From Branchinecta lynchi (lineage: Eukaryota > Arthropoda > Branchiopoda > Anostraca > Branchinectidae), in contig JAKZAP010000014.1 of the NCBI GenBank assembly GCA_023053575.1, positions 1,674,001 through 1,738,000 on the forward strand: 64,000 nucleotides of DNA, given 5' to 3'. The first letter of the stretch is position 1. Every line of letters begins with the position of its first letter. Positions 34,500 through 44,480 of this stretch are shown one piece after another. A program made the translations under genes and the position numbers. Under the pieces are notes generated by a model, which searched no databases, was not told the origin of the DNA, and saw only the letters and a program-made list of their open reading frames with translations.

Positions 34500-34760
34500 A
34501 CTTTTCAGCAGTAATTCACGGCTGTGAACCCACGGCTAAAACCGCAAAAGCAAAAACCACACCACGCAAAAACCACGACGGTTAAAACCGGGAAAGCAAA
34601 AACCGCTATGGTAAAAAACTCGTAGGCCCGAGAAAAGCATTAAAAATGCTGGTATTTGCAGCAGCACTTCACAAAAGCCATGCCACGGTCAAAACCGCTG
34701 AAGCACAAACCACGACGGTCAAAAGAGCAAAAGTCGTTACCGGGACAAGCTAGGACAAGC
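34500..34760. repeat. degenerate short tandem region
   Basis: Repeated phrases 'aaaaccgc', 'gcaaaaaccac' and 'cacgacggt(t/c)aaaa' at irregular spacing, over about 250 bp. Confidence 0.6.
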
Positions 34761-34846
34761 CACAGACCTTAACATCGGGATTCATCGTATTTTCCCTGTA
34801 AATGACAGACGAGATCGCGTTTTTCCGATTTAAGGTACGTTCAGAC

Positions 34847-35033
34847 CAAGACCGTATCCAGTGGGGGGGGGGGGGGGGGGTTAGGGGGTTGAACCCCCCC
34901 CCCCCCCCCCCCCCCAAAACGTTAAAAAATAATCATTTTTATAGGCTTTTCCCTTTGACTTATGTCTTTTTGTATTTTTTGTCCGATCCGCAGGCAAAAA
35001 CCCCCAGAAAAAAAAATCCTGGATACGGGCCTC
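34847..35033 (+). mobile_element. small hAT-type MITE, exact 8-bp target duplication
   Basis: 187 bp with ends CAAGACCGTATCCAG and CTGGATACGGGCCTC, flanked by GTTCAGAC at 34839-34846 and 35034-35041. A G run (about 18 nt) followed by a C run (about 23 nt) lies just inside the left end. Related to 38072-38247. Confidence 0.88.
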
Positions 35034-35280
35034 GTTCAGACACAGTCCGGTTTTCGCAGTTGGATCTGAATTTCCTCCTGTCTCCGAAATTTTGAGGCAT
35101 CGCCTACAGGTATTCCCCTAGTGACACTATTTCGCATGCGAAATATTATCGGAACTGTGCACGTATAGCTTACACGAAATCCATACCCATATTCGTGGCA
35201 CCTCCGCTTTTGAAAGTTTTGTATTAATGTTGCTGGTTCACACAGAACTGTAGTAAAAGACAGGACTGCCTATAGCTTAA

Positions 35281-36102
35281 AACACAACTCTTACTAGAAA
35301 TGATTTTTTTTATGAATTGGCTCAGAAATACCGGTTCTCAAAAATACTATTGCTTGGCACGAAAAAGTAGCGATATTCTTGTTAGCGCTTGTCGACGCTA
35401 TCCAGCCTTCCTGCTCTCCGACGCGGCGGCTGGGCGCAAAATGTTTGAAAACAAAACGAACTGTGGTTAAAAGAGGGAAAACCAAGCAAAATAAAATAAA
35501 TCGAAAACAGAAGGTAGACCTGAGCCTCGTTTGTGTTGCAATAGCGCTGCCGCATCGCTGATGCAGCACTTCTTTGCTTTTGCACAATATGGGTTTTTGT
35601 ACTCACTTTCTTCTTGGTTGAAGCGGCAGCACTGCAGCATTTTGCAGGGAAGCACGGACTTGGTCGGTGAGCAAGTCCGCGATTCTCGAGAAGCGCTGCC
35701 GTCTTTCTCGGAAGCGCTGCAGTGCAAAAACGGATGTAGAAAGAATCAGTCCGGAATCGGCCGAGAAGTGGACCTGCAGCGTGCAACAAAAACGAGGCTC
35801 TGATAGCCATCGGATGTGAGAAATAATATTTTTGAAGCTTCACGCGTCCTTCTGTGTGAAAGAGTTATCTTCGAATTTTTGAAGCTACCGGTGGAGTTTG
35901 CGTTGCATGACTCAAAACTGGCTAGACCGAACAAATGTTAAAAGGAGCTAAGGTTACTATATCTGTTTGAAATATACGAAGTTTTGCGCGATGTACTGCG
36001 TCTTGACCCTTTACCTTTGAGCAGGAGAGTCACGACGGGGGGGGGGGCTAAGGGAGGAGTGATAAGGTTAATACACAAGGCAGAATAAGCAAGAGGAGTC
36101 CT
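35281..36102 (+). mobile_element. TTAA MITE, family 2, carrying a nested MITE
   Basis: TTAA at 35277-35280 on the left; the right side reads TTTC where TTAA is expected. Left block 'cacaactcttactagaaatga' and right block 'ggcagaataagcaagaggag' are shared with 56593-57000. The MITE at 35522-35800 is inserted in it. Confidence 0.6.
35522..35800 (+). mobile_element. nested MITE, second copy of the 10649 element
   Basis: Ends GAGCCTCGTTTGTGTTGCA and TGCAACAAAAACGAGGCTC; interior closely matches 10649-10911 with a short extra segment near the right end. The flanking sequence is TTAA MITE family 2, so the order of insertion is clear. Confidence 0.72.
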
Positions 36103-36233
36103 TTCATTCTTTAGTCCGTTACAGTGAAATAAATATACCGACCAACCACCAATGTTCGAACTAACACAAAGGAAATTTTAGTATTTATATGAAGATGGAA
36201 CTTATACATGGGACTTTTACCGGGACAAAGAAA

Positions 36234-36582
36234 CAGAGCAAAATAACACTAGTAGTACCAAGACCTATGCTTTCCATCCATTGGAAACAGACCTTACTCG
36301 TAGCGCCGCCCACTATGCTCGCGACATTCAAAGCGAAACAAATTTTCAGGTTTAAAGAATTCTAGTAGAGCTAAGATGCGGTCTACAGACATTGATGAAA
36401 AAGGGGAGGTTGAATCTCTTTTATGCTGGGTTTGGATTCTACTAAAAAGCCAGCGCTGGTGCAGGACTGATCGAGTCTCGGTAGGGACGTTACCTATCGC
36501 TATTGGTGCTAGTGTCGCTGCTATTCGAGTGGGTGTCACTTTTTCGTGTCTTGGCGCTACTCCTTAGAGTTAGTTTGCTCTG
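36234..36582 (-). mobile_element. hAT-type MITE (CAGAGC family) with target duplication
   Basis: 349 bp, ends CAGAGCAAAATAACACTA and TTAGTTTGCTCTG, flanked by CAAAGAAA (36226-36233) and CAAACAAA (36583-36590), 7 of 8 matching. Best-defined copy of this family. Confidence 0.8.
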
Positions 36583-36626
36583 CAAACAAACCAGAAATCA
36601 TTATTTAATTTAGAAGTCCAGGACTC

Positions 36627-36670
36627 CAAAGTTGGAGTTTGCGGGTTCGAACCCCGCTTGAGTTCCATTT
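36627..36670 (+). other. tRNA-like (SINE-like) remnant
   Basis: GCGGGTTCGAACCCCGC is a perfect T-arm with B box, and 'gagttcca' follows like an acceptor 3' strand. No matching 5' acceptor strand or A box at the right distance, so not an intact tRNA gene. Confidence 0.4.
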
Positions 36671-37243
36671 TTGTTTTTCTGTTCATTACTTTTCAAGAAA
36701 ATTATGATTTGAAAGCAAAAACGGTAGAATTTTTCCTTCTTCTTTCGTCAAAAGACTTGTGTCTCATCCGGTATAATTTCGTCGGAATTGGACCGAAGTC
36801 CGGGATTCGTGATAGGTAGCGAATCCTGGCAATCATACCGAGTCCCGGTAACTATATTGGCAGATACTTAGGATTCAGTGTTTATTTATTACAAAAAGAG
36901 AAAACAAATTATTAGTTTATTAATTTGTATGTCGGTCGCTGTTTTTACCGTCACTGGTTTTGTTCTCACGCTATCCCTTTGCTGCCCTGTATCTAGTATC
37001 TCCTTTGATGACCTTTAGGGATTGTCTAGCCCCTCCAGCGTATCCGGTCCAGCGTAATGAAGCCGGTTCCGAATCATCAGTCTTCTGCAATCCCTGTGAA
37101 TCAAGTGGGATCACTGTGTCAGCAGCGGACAGGAGTAGTTTGCCAATGTAACTAATCTGACAAGGGAGTAAATCTTTTCCATTACTGTCACGGAAGGGTA
37201 GGACTTCCATAGCCGGTAGTTCCGTAACTAACGTCAGACAAAT

Positions 37244-37643
37244 ACAAGATCAAAGGTTTCGATGGGATCCCAAAAATCTAATATTTGATCCAGATAATTG
37301 GGTCTTGTAGAGATCCGGTCTTCGCCAGACTACTTGAACACTAACTACTAATGAAATTTAGAAATAGATTCAGGCAAATGGTAATCATCTGAGAAGACCA
37401 AGTTCAAATATATATATTTTTTTGCCCTCAATTTGAACCGCTGCCCCTCCCCCAAATATGCAGTTATAGGGCCCATCTGTGAGATCGATCTTTACTTGGA
37501 CCCAAAGAATCCTCACACCAAGTTTCATCAAGCTATCTCATTCCCTTCGAGAGTTATCGTGCTGACAGACGGACGGAGGGACAGACGGACAACTTTTACG
37601 AAAGCATAGGTATCCCTCCACATATGTTTTAGGATCCCAAAAA
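37244..37643 (+). repeat. 'GGGATCCC' repeat, short copy without tandem units
   Basis: Has the family start (ACAAGATCAAAGG, GGGATCCCAAAAA) and 3' end (AGGATCCCAAAAA) but lacks the 130-bp internal units, showing that the ends travel without them. Confidence 0.8.
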
Positions 37644-38063
37644 TATTACGAAGACATAGAACTGAAAACTGAAATGTATGACTAATGTACCGTTTACACG
37701 TACAAGAAATCCCAGCGAGTAGAAAGGAATTCCGGTCGATTCGAAAAGATCCCGTTCGTGAAGACGACTAGAAAAAAAAAGTACAGCGGGACAAGAATCC
37801 TTTCATGATGAAAGGAGTTCCTGTCTACTCGAAATAAATCTTGTCGGCGGCGCTGGTAAAAATACTAAAAAAAAAGTCTAGCTAGCTTTTGAAGGCAGCA
37901 GCCATCGGTACTGACGTCACAAATGCTCTCAAAATATTTTTTGCATAGGCTGGTGAATTATTTTTAACAAATTTTCTGGTTTGAAGAATTTGTTTTTTCC
38001 TCTCTGCGAGTAAACATAATCTTGTCACCAAGATCGAATTCTGGTCAAGTTTTCCTGTACTTG
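37644..38063. other. no gene recognised
   Basis: Contains short repeated 'aaaggaattcc'-like phrases only. Confidence 0.35.
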
Positions 38064-38071
38064 TAAGCGCT

Positions 38072-38247
38072 CAGGCCCGTCTCCAGGAATTTATTTCGGG
38101 GGGGGGGGGGGGGGGGTTGCCTTTCGGGGGGGTACAAAAAGTACAAAAAAGACATAGATCAGAGGGAAAAGCCTACAAAAATGACTATTTTTGTGTGTTT
38201 CGGGGGGGGGGTCAACCTCCTACCCCTCCCCCCTGGATACGGCCTTG
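38072..38247 (+). mobile_element. small hAT-type MITE, exact 8-bp target duplication
   Basis: 176 bp with ends CAGGCCCGTCTCCAGG and CCTGGATACGGCCTTG, flanked by TAAGCGCT at 38064-38071 and 38248-38255. G runs of 19, 7 and 9 nt on one strand. Related to 34847-35033. Confidence 0.88.
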
Positions 38248-38255
38248 TAAGCGCT

Positions 38256-38977
38256 GCAGAAATCCGAAACACGCCAGTGAACCTCGAAGAACAAGAAAAG
38301 TCACTCAAACGAACCCTCAAAATTGATTCAGACCATGTGTCAACCAATTAACAACGTTTGTTATCGTGGTGCTGGACATGCGGCACGCAGAGTAAGTCAT
38401 CAAGGGTATAGGCACTGCCTTGTTGTAAAGAAAAGGGGTAGATGGTTTCTGCGACAGGGGTTTGGGAAATATTTTTTTTATTATCTGTGCTTTGAAGGCT
38501 AATAGTTTCCTTACGTCACATTAAAACCCGTAGTTCCAAATCAAGACTTCTTGAAGGCAGCAATTGGAGCTGATATGGGAGCATCAGGTAAGGGGGGAGT
38601 CTTGTTGCGCTTACGGAGCTTGGTAATGTGAGAAAAAAAAAATACTGTCCTGTAGACTACGTCGACAACTTCTCGTGTTTTCTTCAGTGGCAAAGACGCT
38701 ACGTCATTGGCGCATAAGTTGAAACTCTTCACTCAAAAGCCAAAACGTCAAGACGCAGTCACTTACGCAAAACTTAGTATATTTCAAACAGGTGTAGTCA
38801 CGGTGTGAATAGTAAATAAACTAATGACGGAAAATAATAACGGTGCTGAAACTTATAGTCCGCGGCTAGAAATAGGTTTCCAAACTTTCTTCTTCCAGTC
38901 TTGTTCTCTAACACGAATGCATTCCTATTAATATTATTAAAATTCCTATTAATATTATTAAAATTCCTATTAGTATA
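38256..38977. other. no gene recognised
   Basis: A short tandem of 'aattcctattaatattatta' lies at 38922-38966. No exon supported. Confidence 0.4.
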
Positions 38978-39430
38978 TAAATTATGGATGCACGATTTGG
39001 GCTAGTAATTTTACGTGCAATTTCAAACGAGTGCAGATTCAGCAAAATAAAGCAGTGAGATTAATTGGTAAGTATGATACGGGAGTTATAAGTACTGAGT
39101 CAATTTTTAGGAAACTTATGATTTTGAAGGTAGGTCAAATTAGAGATTTCCAAAATGGTATTTTTGTGTTTCAGAGTCTGAATGGTTTCGCACCTGATGT
39201 TTTTAGTGATTTTTTTCGTTTTAACTCATTTTATCACGGACATGCTACGAGGCATGCTGGAGACCTGGTAAGTGAGCCAAGAAGTACGGTTCGTTCTAGC
39301 CATGTGGCAAGGCATTCAGGTACGGTGGTCTGTCTGTAATACTGTTCCAGACTCAATTCGAGAAGCGGAAAGTGTACCACAGTTTAAAAATCGGTTAAAG
39401 AAACATCTCCTTGAGGATAGTTGGTGAGTG
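38978..39430 (+). pseudogene. LINE reverse transcriptase C-terminal remnant
   Basis: Frames read IQQNKAVRLIGKYDT, ILKVGQIRDFQNGIFVFQSL and, after a frameshift near 39325, DSIREAESVPQFKNRLKKHL. This is the 'QxxAxRLI ... L ... W/V..LP..I..A.S...FK..LK.HL' C-terminal pattern of non-LTR retrotransposons. Several breaks; not functional. Confidence 0.65.
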
Positions 39431-39787
39431 GAGGGTTTGGAAGACGAGAGAGGACAAATTGACAAATTAATTAATAAATTTTTAGTTTATTTTAGTGAAG
39501 GTTTGATTAGAATATGATAGTAAATGTGTACTGGTTGCGTTTTTCAAGCATGTATGTGCTTTGTGTGTAACCGGCCGTCAAGCCGGAATGATTTTTTTTT
39601 TAGTAAAGTTGTTGAATCCTGAAAAAAATTCGGGAGGGTTTACCGTCAGAGCCATAGGAAACGGGTTAGCGAAAGCTACTAAAAATAGAGAAACGGAGCA
39701 TAAGCAGCGACAAGCCCTCGAAAACTGCGTTCGATGACTGTAAAATCATAGGCCCTTGCTGCGGATAAAGATACAAAATAGTCCGGA

Positions 39788-40560
39788 ATAATAATAATAA
39801 TAATAATTTATTAAAGCCAACAAAGGGCCATACAACAGTATTCATTATCGCACTTAACTAAAAAAATTGACCTTCAAAATTACATACAATAAGATCACTT
39901 CTTTTTACCCTTGTAGTATTCGCCAAATTACCTCCGATCTAAACTTCCAGTATACACTTAAAATATTTACATACCGACCGAATTACCTGACGATTCGTCG
40001 ACTTCAGAATACCAGGAAATAGTAAGGGCACCCCACCAAAAAAACTATCTCCAATTTCCTTCACCCCCGGACAATCTGTCAGCAGATGACATAAACTCTC
40101 TTCTACATCACCACAAAATCGGCAAGCACACTCAGCCACTGGCAGAGACCTATTCTTTTCAAAAACCTTTTTCCTATTTCGTGATGGGAGAGAGTTCGCC
40201 CGGAGTTGGAACCACATCTTTAATATTTCTGCGGGTAGACCTAGCTTAAAATAAAATTCTAATCCAAACAAATTCTTAAACTTCGGATAATTAGTGAGCG
40301 TCTCCGACTTCCAAATAGCCTCATTCCATAACTGAGTTTCTTGGTCCTGAAGTAAATTTTCCAATCAAATTTTCCAAATCTTCGGCATCACCATGTCCAT
40401 CATTCCAAGAAGTGGCAATTCTAGTGGTCTGCAGCTACTGCTGCGTTTTCTCCGACAAGATTCGAAGCTGAGCTTTTATCTCAAGATGATTCCGGAGGGG
40501 AAAAATAACTCTTGTGAGGTGACCCTTGAAGTACCTTAGGACAATCCGCAACTTAAAAAT
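39788..40560 (-). pseudogene. LINE C-terminal remnant with CCHC-like cysteine motif and (TAA)n tail
   Basis: The minus frame 40364-39939 reads WFQLRANSLPSRNRK and CRFCGDVEESLCHLLTDCP, the C-x2-C..H-x4-C motif found at the C-terminus of several LINE clades. Upstream, another frame reads LRYFKGHLTRVIFPLRNHLE. The 3' end is a TAA repeat at 39789-39810. A sister remnant is at 54093-54590. Confidence 0.65.
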
Positions 40561-41916
40561 GCTAGAAGGTTTACTCAGAAGATTTTTGTGCTAAACCATC
40601 CAAGGGTTTAGTACAGCAACTTTTGGTCTTAAAAAATCAACAAATCATTATTTTTCTCTCTCCCTCCTCGAAATCACACATGTTTTGTTAGACGAGTTGT
40701 CAGTTCTCCACGCATCCGACCCTGCGACAACATGCAATGTTTTGCGTTGCTTGTCGCGCAAATTTCTTCGTTCTTCGCAAAATGCACAATTCTGCGAGAA
40801 ATCGCACCAGGGCCAAAGCTCCGCTAGTTCATGCGTAGGCTGGTTTTTTTTATTTCGGTTAGAAGTTATTCCACTTTCCTTGGTTGTTTGGACGCTCAGC
40901 TAGTTTCGGAAGGCAAAGCGAATAGTTCTGTAAAGCAAAATCACGACGTGACTCGAAACTGATCTGACGGTAACCGCTTTGCGCCAACACGCGCGGCGAA
41001 TTTTGTTTCTGCTTTTCGGAAAGCGAATCCGTGTAATAACCCTCGACTCCAGTACTACCACCAAAATCCTGCTACGTGCACCACTCAAGTGTCAGTCCAA
41101 TATCCATCTGCGTATCTCCTTCAAACGCTCGGCGACTGACCTTTCCACACGGTAAACATCGTAATAGGTTTCTATTGTCCCCTCCTCCCTTTGGGGCCCG
41201 GTGGTTCTGGTCTGATACCGGGACTCTATCATTTTCCAGTCCAAACTTGAGCTCATATTTTCACTCACTGACAAGTTTTCTAAAGTAGCCAGCGGACCAT
41301 GACCCCCCTTTCAACGCTGTTTGAATGAAACGCCGTCAACTCTATTCTAGTAGCGATGATGAGCTTGTAATCTGTGGTGAGCGGGATGGCACCGCCGTAA
41401 TATATTAATGAGCTCAGATGGAGGGATGCTGGCAAAAAAGAAGTCACCAGGAAAAGGAACCAGTTCGCACCACTCTGCCCTTACTTACAGAGGCGTCCTT
41501 TTTTTTTTGGAGGTCGGCAGGAAGCCTACTAGTTTTCTCAGGGGCACACAATCTTCCATCTAGGTTGCAAAAGGCACAAGGCAAAGCAATGACGTTACTC
41601 TGCGGTCCATACAAAAACTATACTACTTCAAATTTACCCCAAAAAGATTAATAAAATTTCGAGTCTCAGTATCCACCAAGTAACCACCCTCTCGAACAAA
41701 AGTATTTGGAGGAAACGGTCGATAACCTAAGCCGCTGTTCCCATATCCGTCTTTTCTGTATAAGACCTTGCCCCCAAATCTGATTGAAAAAAAGGAAAAA
41801 CATCTGTAGTGCAAAACTTGGGTCTTTTACCTCGACAATGAATGCGCTTGAAAACCCGAGGTGAACTACACAATCAATAGCAGGGCTACTGTCAATCTAG
41901 CGTCAAATATGACTTG
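40561..41916. other. no gene recognised
   Basis: Open frames on both strands lack recognisable domains. No repeat partner noticed. Confidence 0.4.
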
Positions 41917-41924
41917 CCCACAAA

Positions 41925-43644
41925 CAGGGTCGGTTCCAAGGCCTTGGGCATGGGGGGGGGGGGGGGGGAGGACTTCAAAATGTACGACTGGCTAAAAACA
42001 CAACACCATCAGGCTCAAGACATATTAACGTTATAAGTTCTATAACGTTGCGGAATATGCTATTGTAGTAATAAATGATAAACAAATAAGTAACAGGAAT
42101 TAGGCGCTGCCGTTCATATCAAATGTCGCTGAAGAGAATACAAGCCTCGGTACTAGCTTTTGATATATCTACTCAAGACAAACTAAAGCGAGCGCCGTAG
42201 GCGAAATTTTTCAATCCGAGCAAAATTCAACTACTCCTTTACAACTCCTACCTTGTAATGTACGGTAGCTTAGGCTCCAAATCTCAAGCTTAAAACCCCA
42301 CATAACTGATGTACACTTCAACTAAATAGAAATAGGGTAGGGCTACAAAAGAGCCGCAGGCAAAATTTGTTAAATCGGCCTTTATTCGGCAATATTCGAC
42401 TACTTCCCACACAAACTCTTGCTTTTAACCTGGCTCAAATCCCAAGCAGCAGATTTTTACCATATGTACCTAAGACAAATTTAAACTCAGCGCCGCAGGC
42501 GATTTTTTTGTAATCCGACCTTTTTCTGGCATTTCTAGTGGCTGAAATCTTAGGCCCAACACCTCAATTACGGGCCATTCCACCAGATAGCGAGTAGGCG
42601 ACTATGAAAGACGGCGCAGGTAAGGTTTTGCGAAACATTTTAAAGGCTGCCTACTATATCAAATATCTGTGAATTCCCAGATAACTCACAGAGTGGAATA
42701 TTTTACCGGTAGTTGGTACGTGGTAGTACTTCCACTCTGAATTTAGACTACACAAAAAACAGTGCAATCATCAGGGGTTGTGCCTGTTTCTTTTAATGTA
42801 AGGAGATTTTTGCACAAAACCAGGTAGGATAATGCTGAAACGTCGCGCCGCAGGTGAAATTTTCGAGAATCAGCCTGTTTTTGCACCACATAGTGAAAAT
42901 CACGACTTGGTAATGGCATTTATGTCACTCTGGCAAGTTCGAAACATACGACTGTCATTCTAACAAGCTGAAAGCACACGATAATTCGTAACGTAATATC
43001 TGCCTCATATGGCAAGCTCAAAACTTACGACTGTCTCTAACAGACGACTAGAAAATCTCTTCGTAAAACACGACAAGAAACGGCTCATTTTCAGGGAAAA
43101 TTCGCGGTTAATGTTATTCTCATACGACTGATTCTGACAAAATGAGAACACGAAACTGTGAATCTGACAAACTGAAAACATAGTACTAAAATGGAACAAT
43201 ACGATCAGAAACCGGTCATTTGAAGGCAAAGTTCCCGATTAGCTAACTGCTTTATCCGCCTTTATCTGGCAAGGTCAAAGCTTACGACTGTCTCGAATTT
43301 ACGACTAGAAAACCCCTTCGTAAAGTAGGCTACGACAAGAAACGGGTCTTTTCAGGCGAAATTCGCGGTAGATGTCATTTTGGTAAGCTCCAACATACGA
43401 CTTTCATTCTGTAAAACTTAGAACACACAACTCTGAATCTGAAAACATACGAATAGAAATTTCTTCGTAGCCATACAATTAAAAAATGCGATTTGTGGGT
43501 GAAATTCACGTTTGGTAACTGCCTGCATATCCCTCTGAAAAGCTCAAAACATACGACTTTCATACTGACAAGCTCAAAATATACGACTGAGAGTAGATTC
43601 TCTGGAGCATGGGGGGTGAGTCACCCCCCTTCGAACCGCCCCTG
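41925..43644 (+). mobile_element. 1.7-kb hAT-like non-autonomous element with internal repeats
   Basis: Ends CAGGGTCGGTTCCAAGG and CCTTCGAACCGCCCCTG (complement CAGGGGCGGTTCGAAGG), flanked by CCCACAAA at 41917-41924 and TCCACAAA at 43645-43652. The interior has about five copies of a GCGCCGCAGGCGAAATTTT-like phrase and, to the right, many copies of 'aagctcaaaacatacgact'. No transposase frame. Confidence 0.75.
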
Positions 43645-43825
43645 TCCACAAACAAATTGCAACAGAAATGATTTTTATCCATCTTGTAAAACTGAACTAC
43701 ATACCAAAAGTTGGGAAACCTAGAGGGGTGCAAAACTCGTCTTTTTTAGCGTTATATATTTTATTTTTTGTTTTCAGCTACTTCACGTGAAACCAGCGTG
43801 AAACACATTTCTGATGTAGTTTTAT

Positions 43826-44260
43826 GTGCTGAAATCGAGTATAAATATTTCAATGCTTAAAATACTGAAAAACTGTGGAGTGCCGACAGAAAAACTCAAA
43901 CTTATCTACTGCATGTTCATTCGGTCAATAACAGAATATGCCTGTCCAGTTTGGCACTTCGGACTTACAAAAGAAGAAGAAGAGATCGAGAGAGTTCACA
44001 GAAGAGATGTCTTCAGATAATTTATGGTGGACCAAAGCTTCCATATTTTACTACCTGAACGAATTTAATCTTCAAACTTTGGCTAAAAGAAGGCAAAACC
44101 TTTCCCTAAGTTTTGGTCAAAAAGCTTCTAAAACATCCTCCCCACAGCCATCTCTTGCCTCCCCCTATGCTCCCGAACGAATACACCTCCCGAGAGAAGC
44201 GGCTGCGAAGGTTCCAAAGTTGACTCCTGTTTTTGCTAAAACAGACCGCTATACTTTGTG
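43826..44260 (+). pseudogene. LINE reverse transcriptase 3' remnant
   Basis: Reads ILKNCGVPTEKLKLIYCMFI, RSITEYACPVWHFGLTKEE, then after a frameshift FNLQTLAKRRQNLSLSFGQK and PVFAKTDRY. EYACPVWH.GLT and L.TL..RR..L...F.. are hallmark blocks downstream of the catalytic domain in CR1/Jockey-type LINEs. Confidence 0.8.
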
Positions 44261-44280
44261 CCTAGTTTTCCCGCCATTTT

Positions 44281-44480
44281 TAATGGTGGGTTTACACACT
44301 GCGTAAAATCCGAGCGTGTTTTACGCACGTTTTGAGCTTGAATAGATTTCTAGCAATACGGACTATTTAGATACAAAACGGACTGATTTCTCAAATACGT
44401 CCGTATTGCTAGAAATGTTTTCAAGCTCAAAACGTGCGTAAAATACGCTCGGATTTTACGCAGTGTGTAAATGCACCATA
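44281..44480. repeat. 200-bp near-perfect palindrome (foldback element)
   Basis: Arms of about 85 nt are inverted copies with few mismatches, around a 30-nt centre; outer block is TTTACACACTGCGTAAAATC. A further copy of the outer block in reverse lies at 44872-44912, giving a possible larger element 44281-44912. Confidence 0.75.

Noticed and set aside
36600..36680. Intact tRNA gene
   Set aside because: T-arm is perfect but there is no pairing acceptor stem, no A box at the right distance and no proper anticodon arm.
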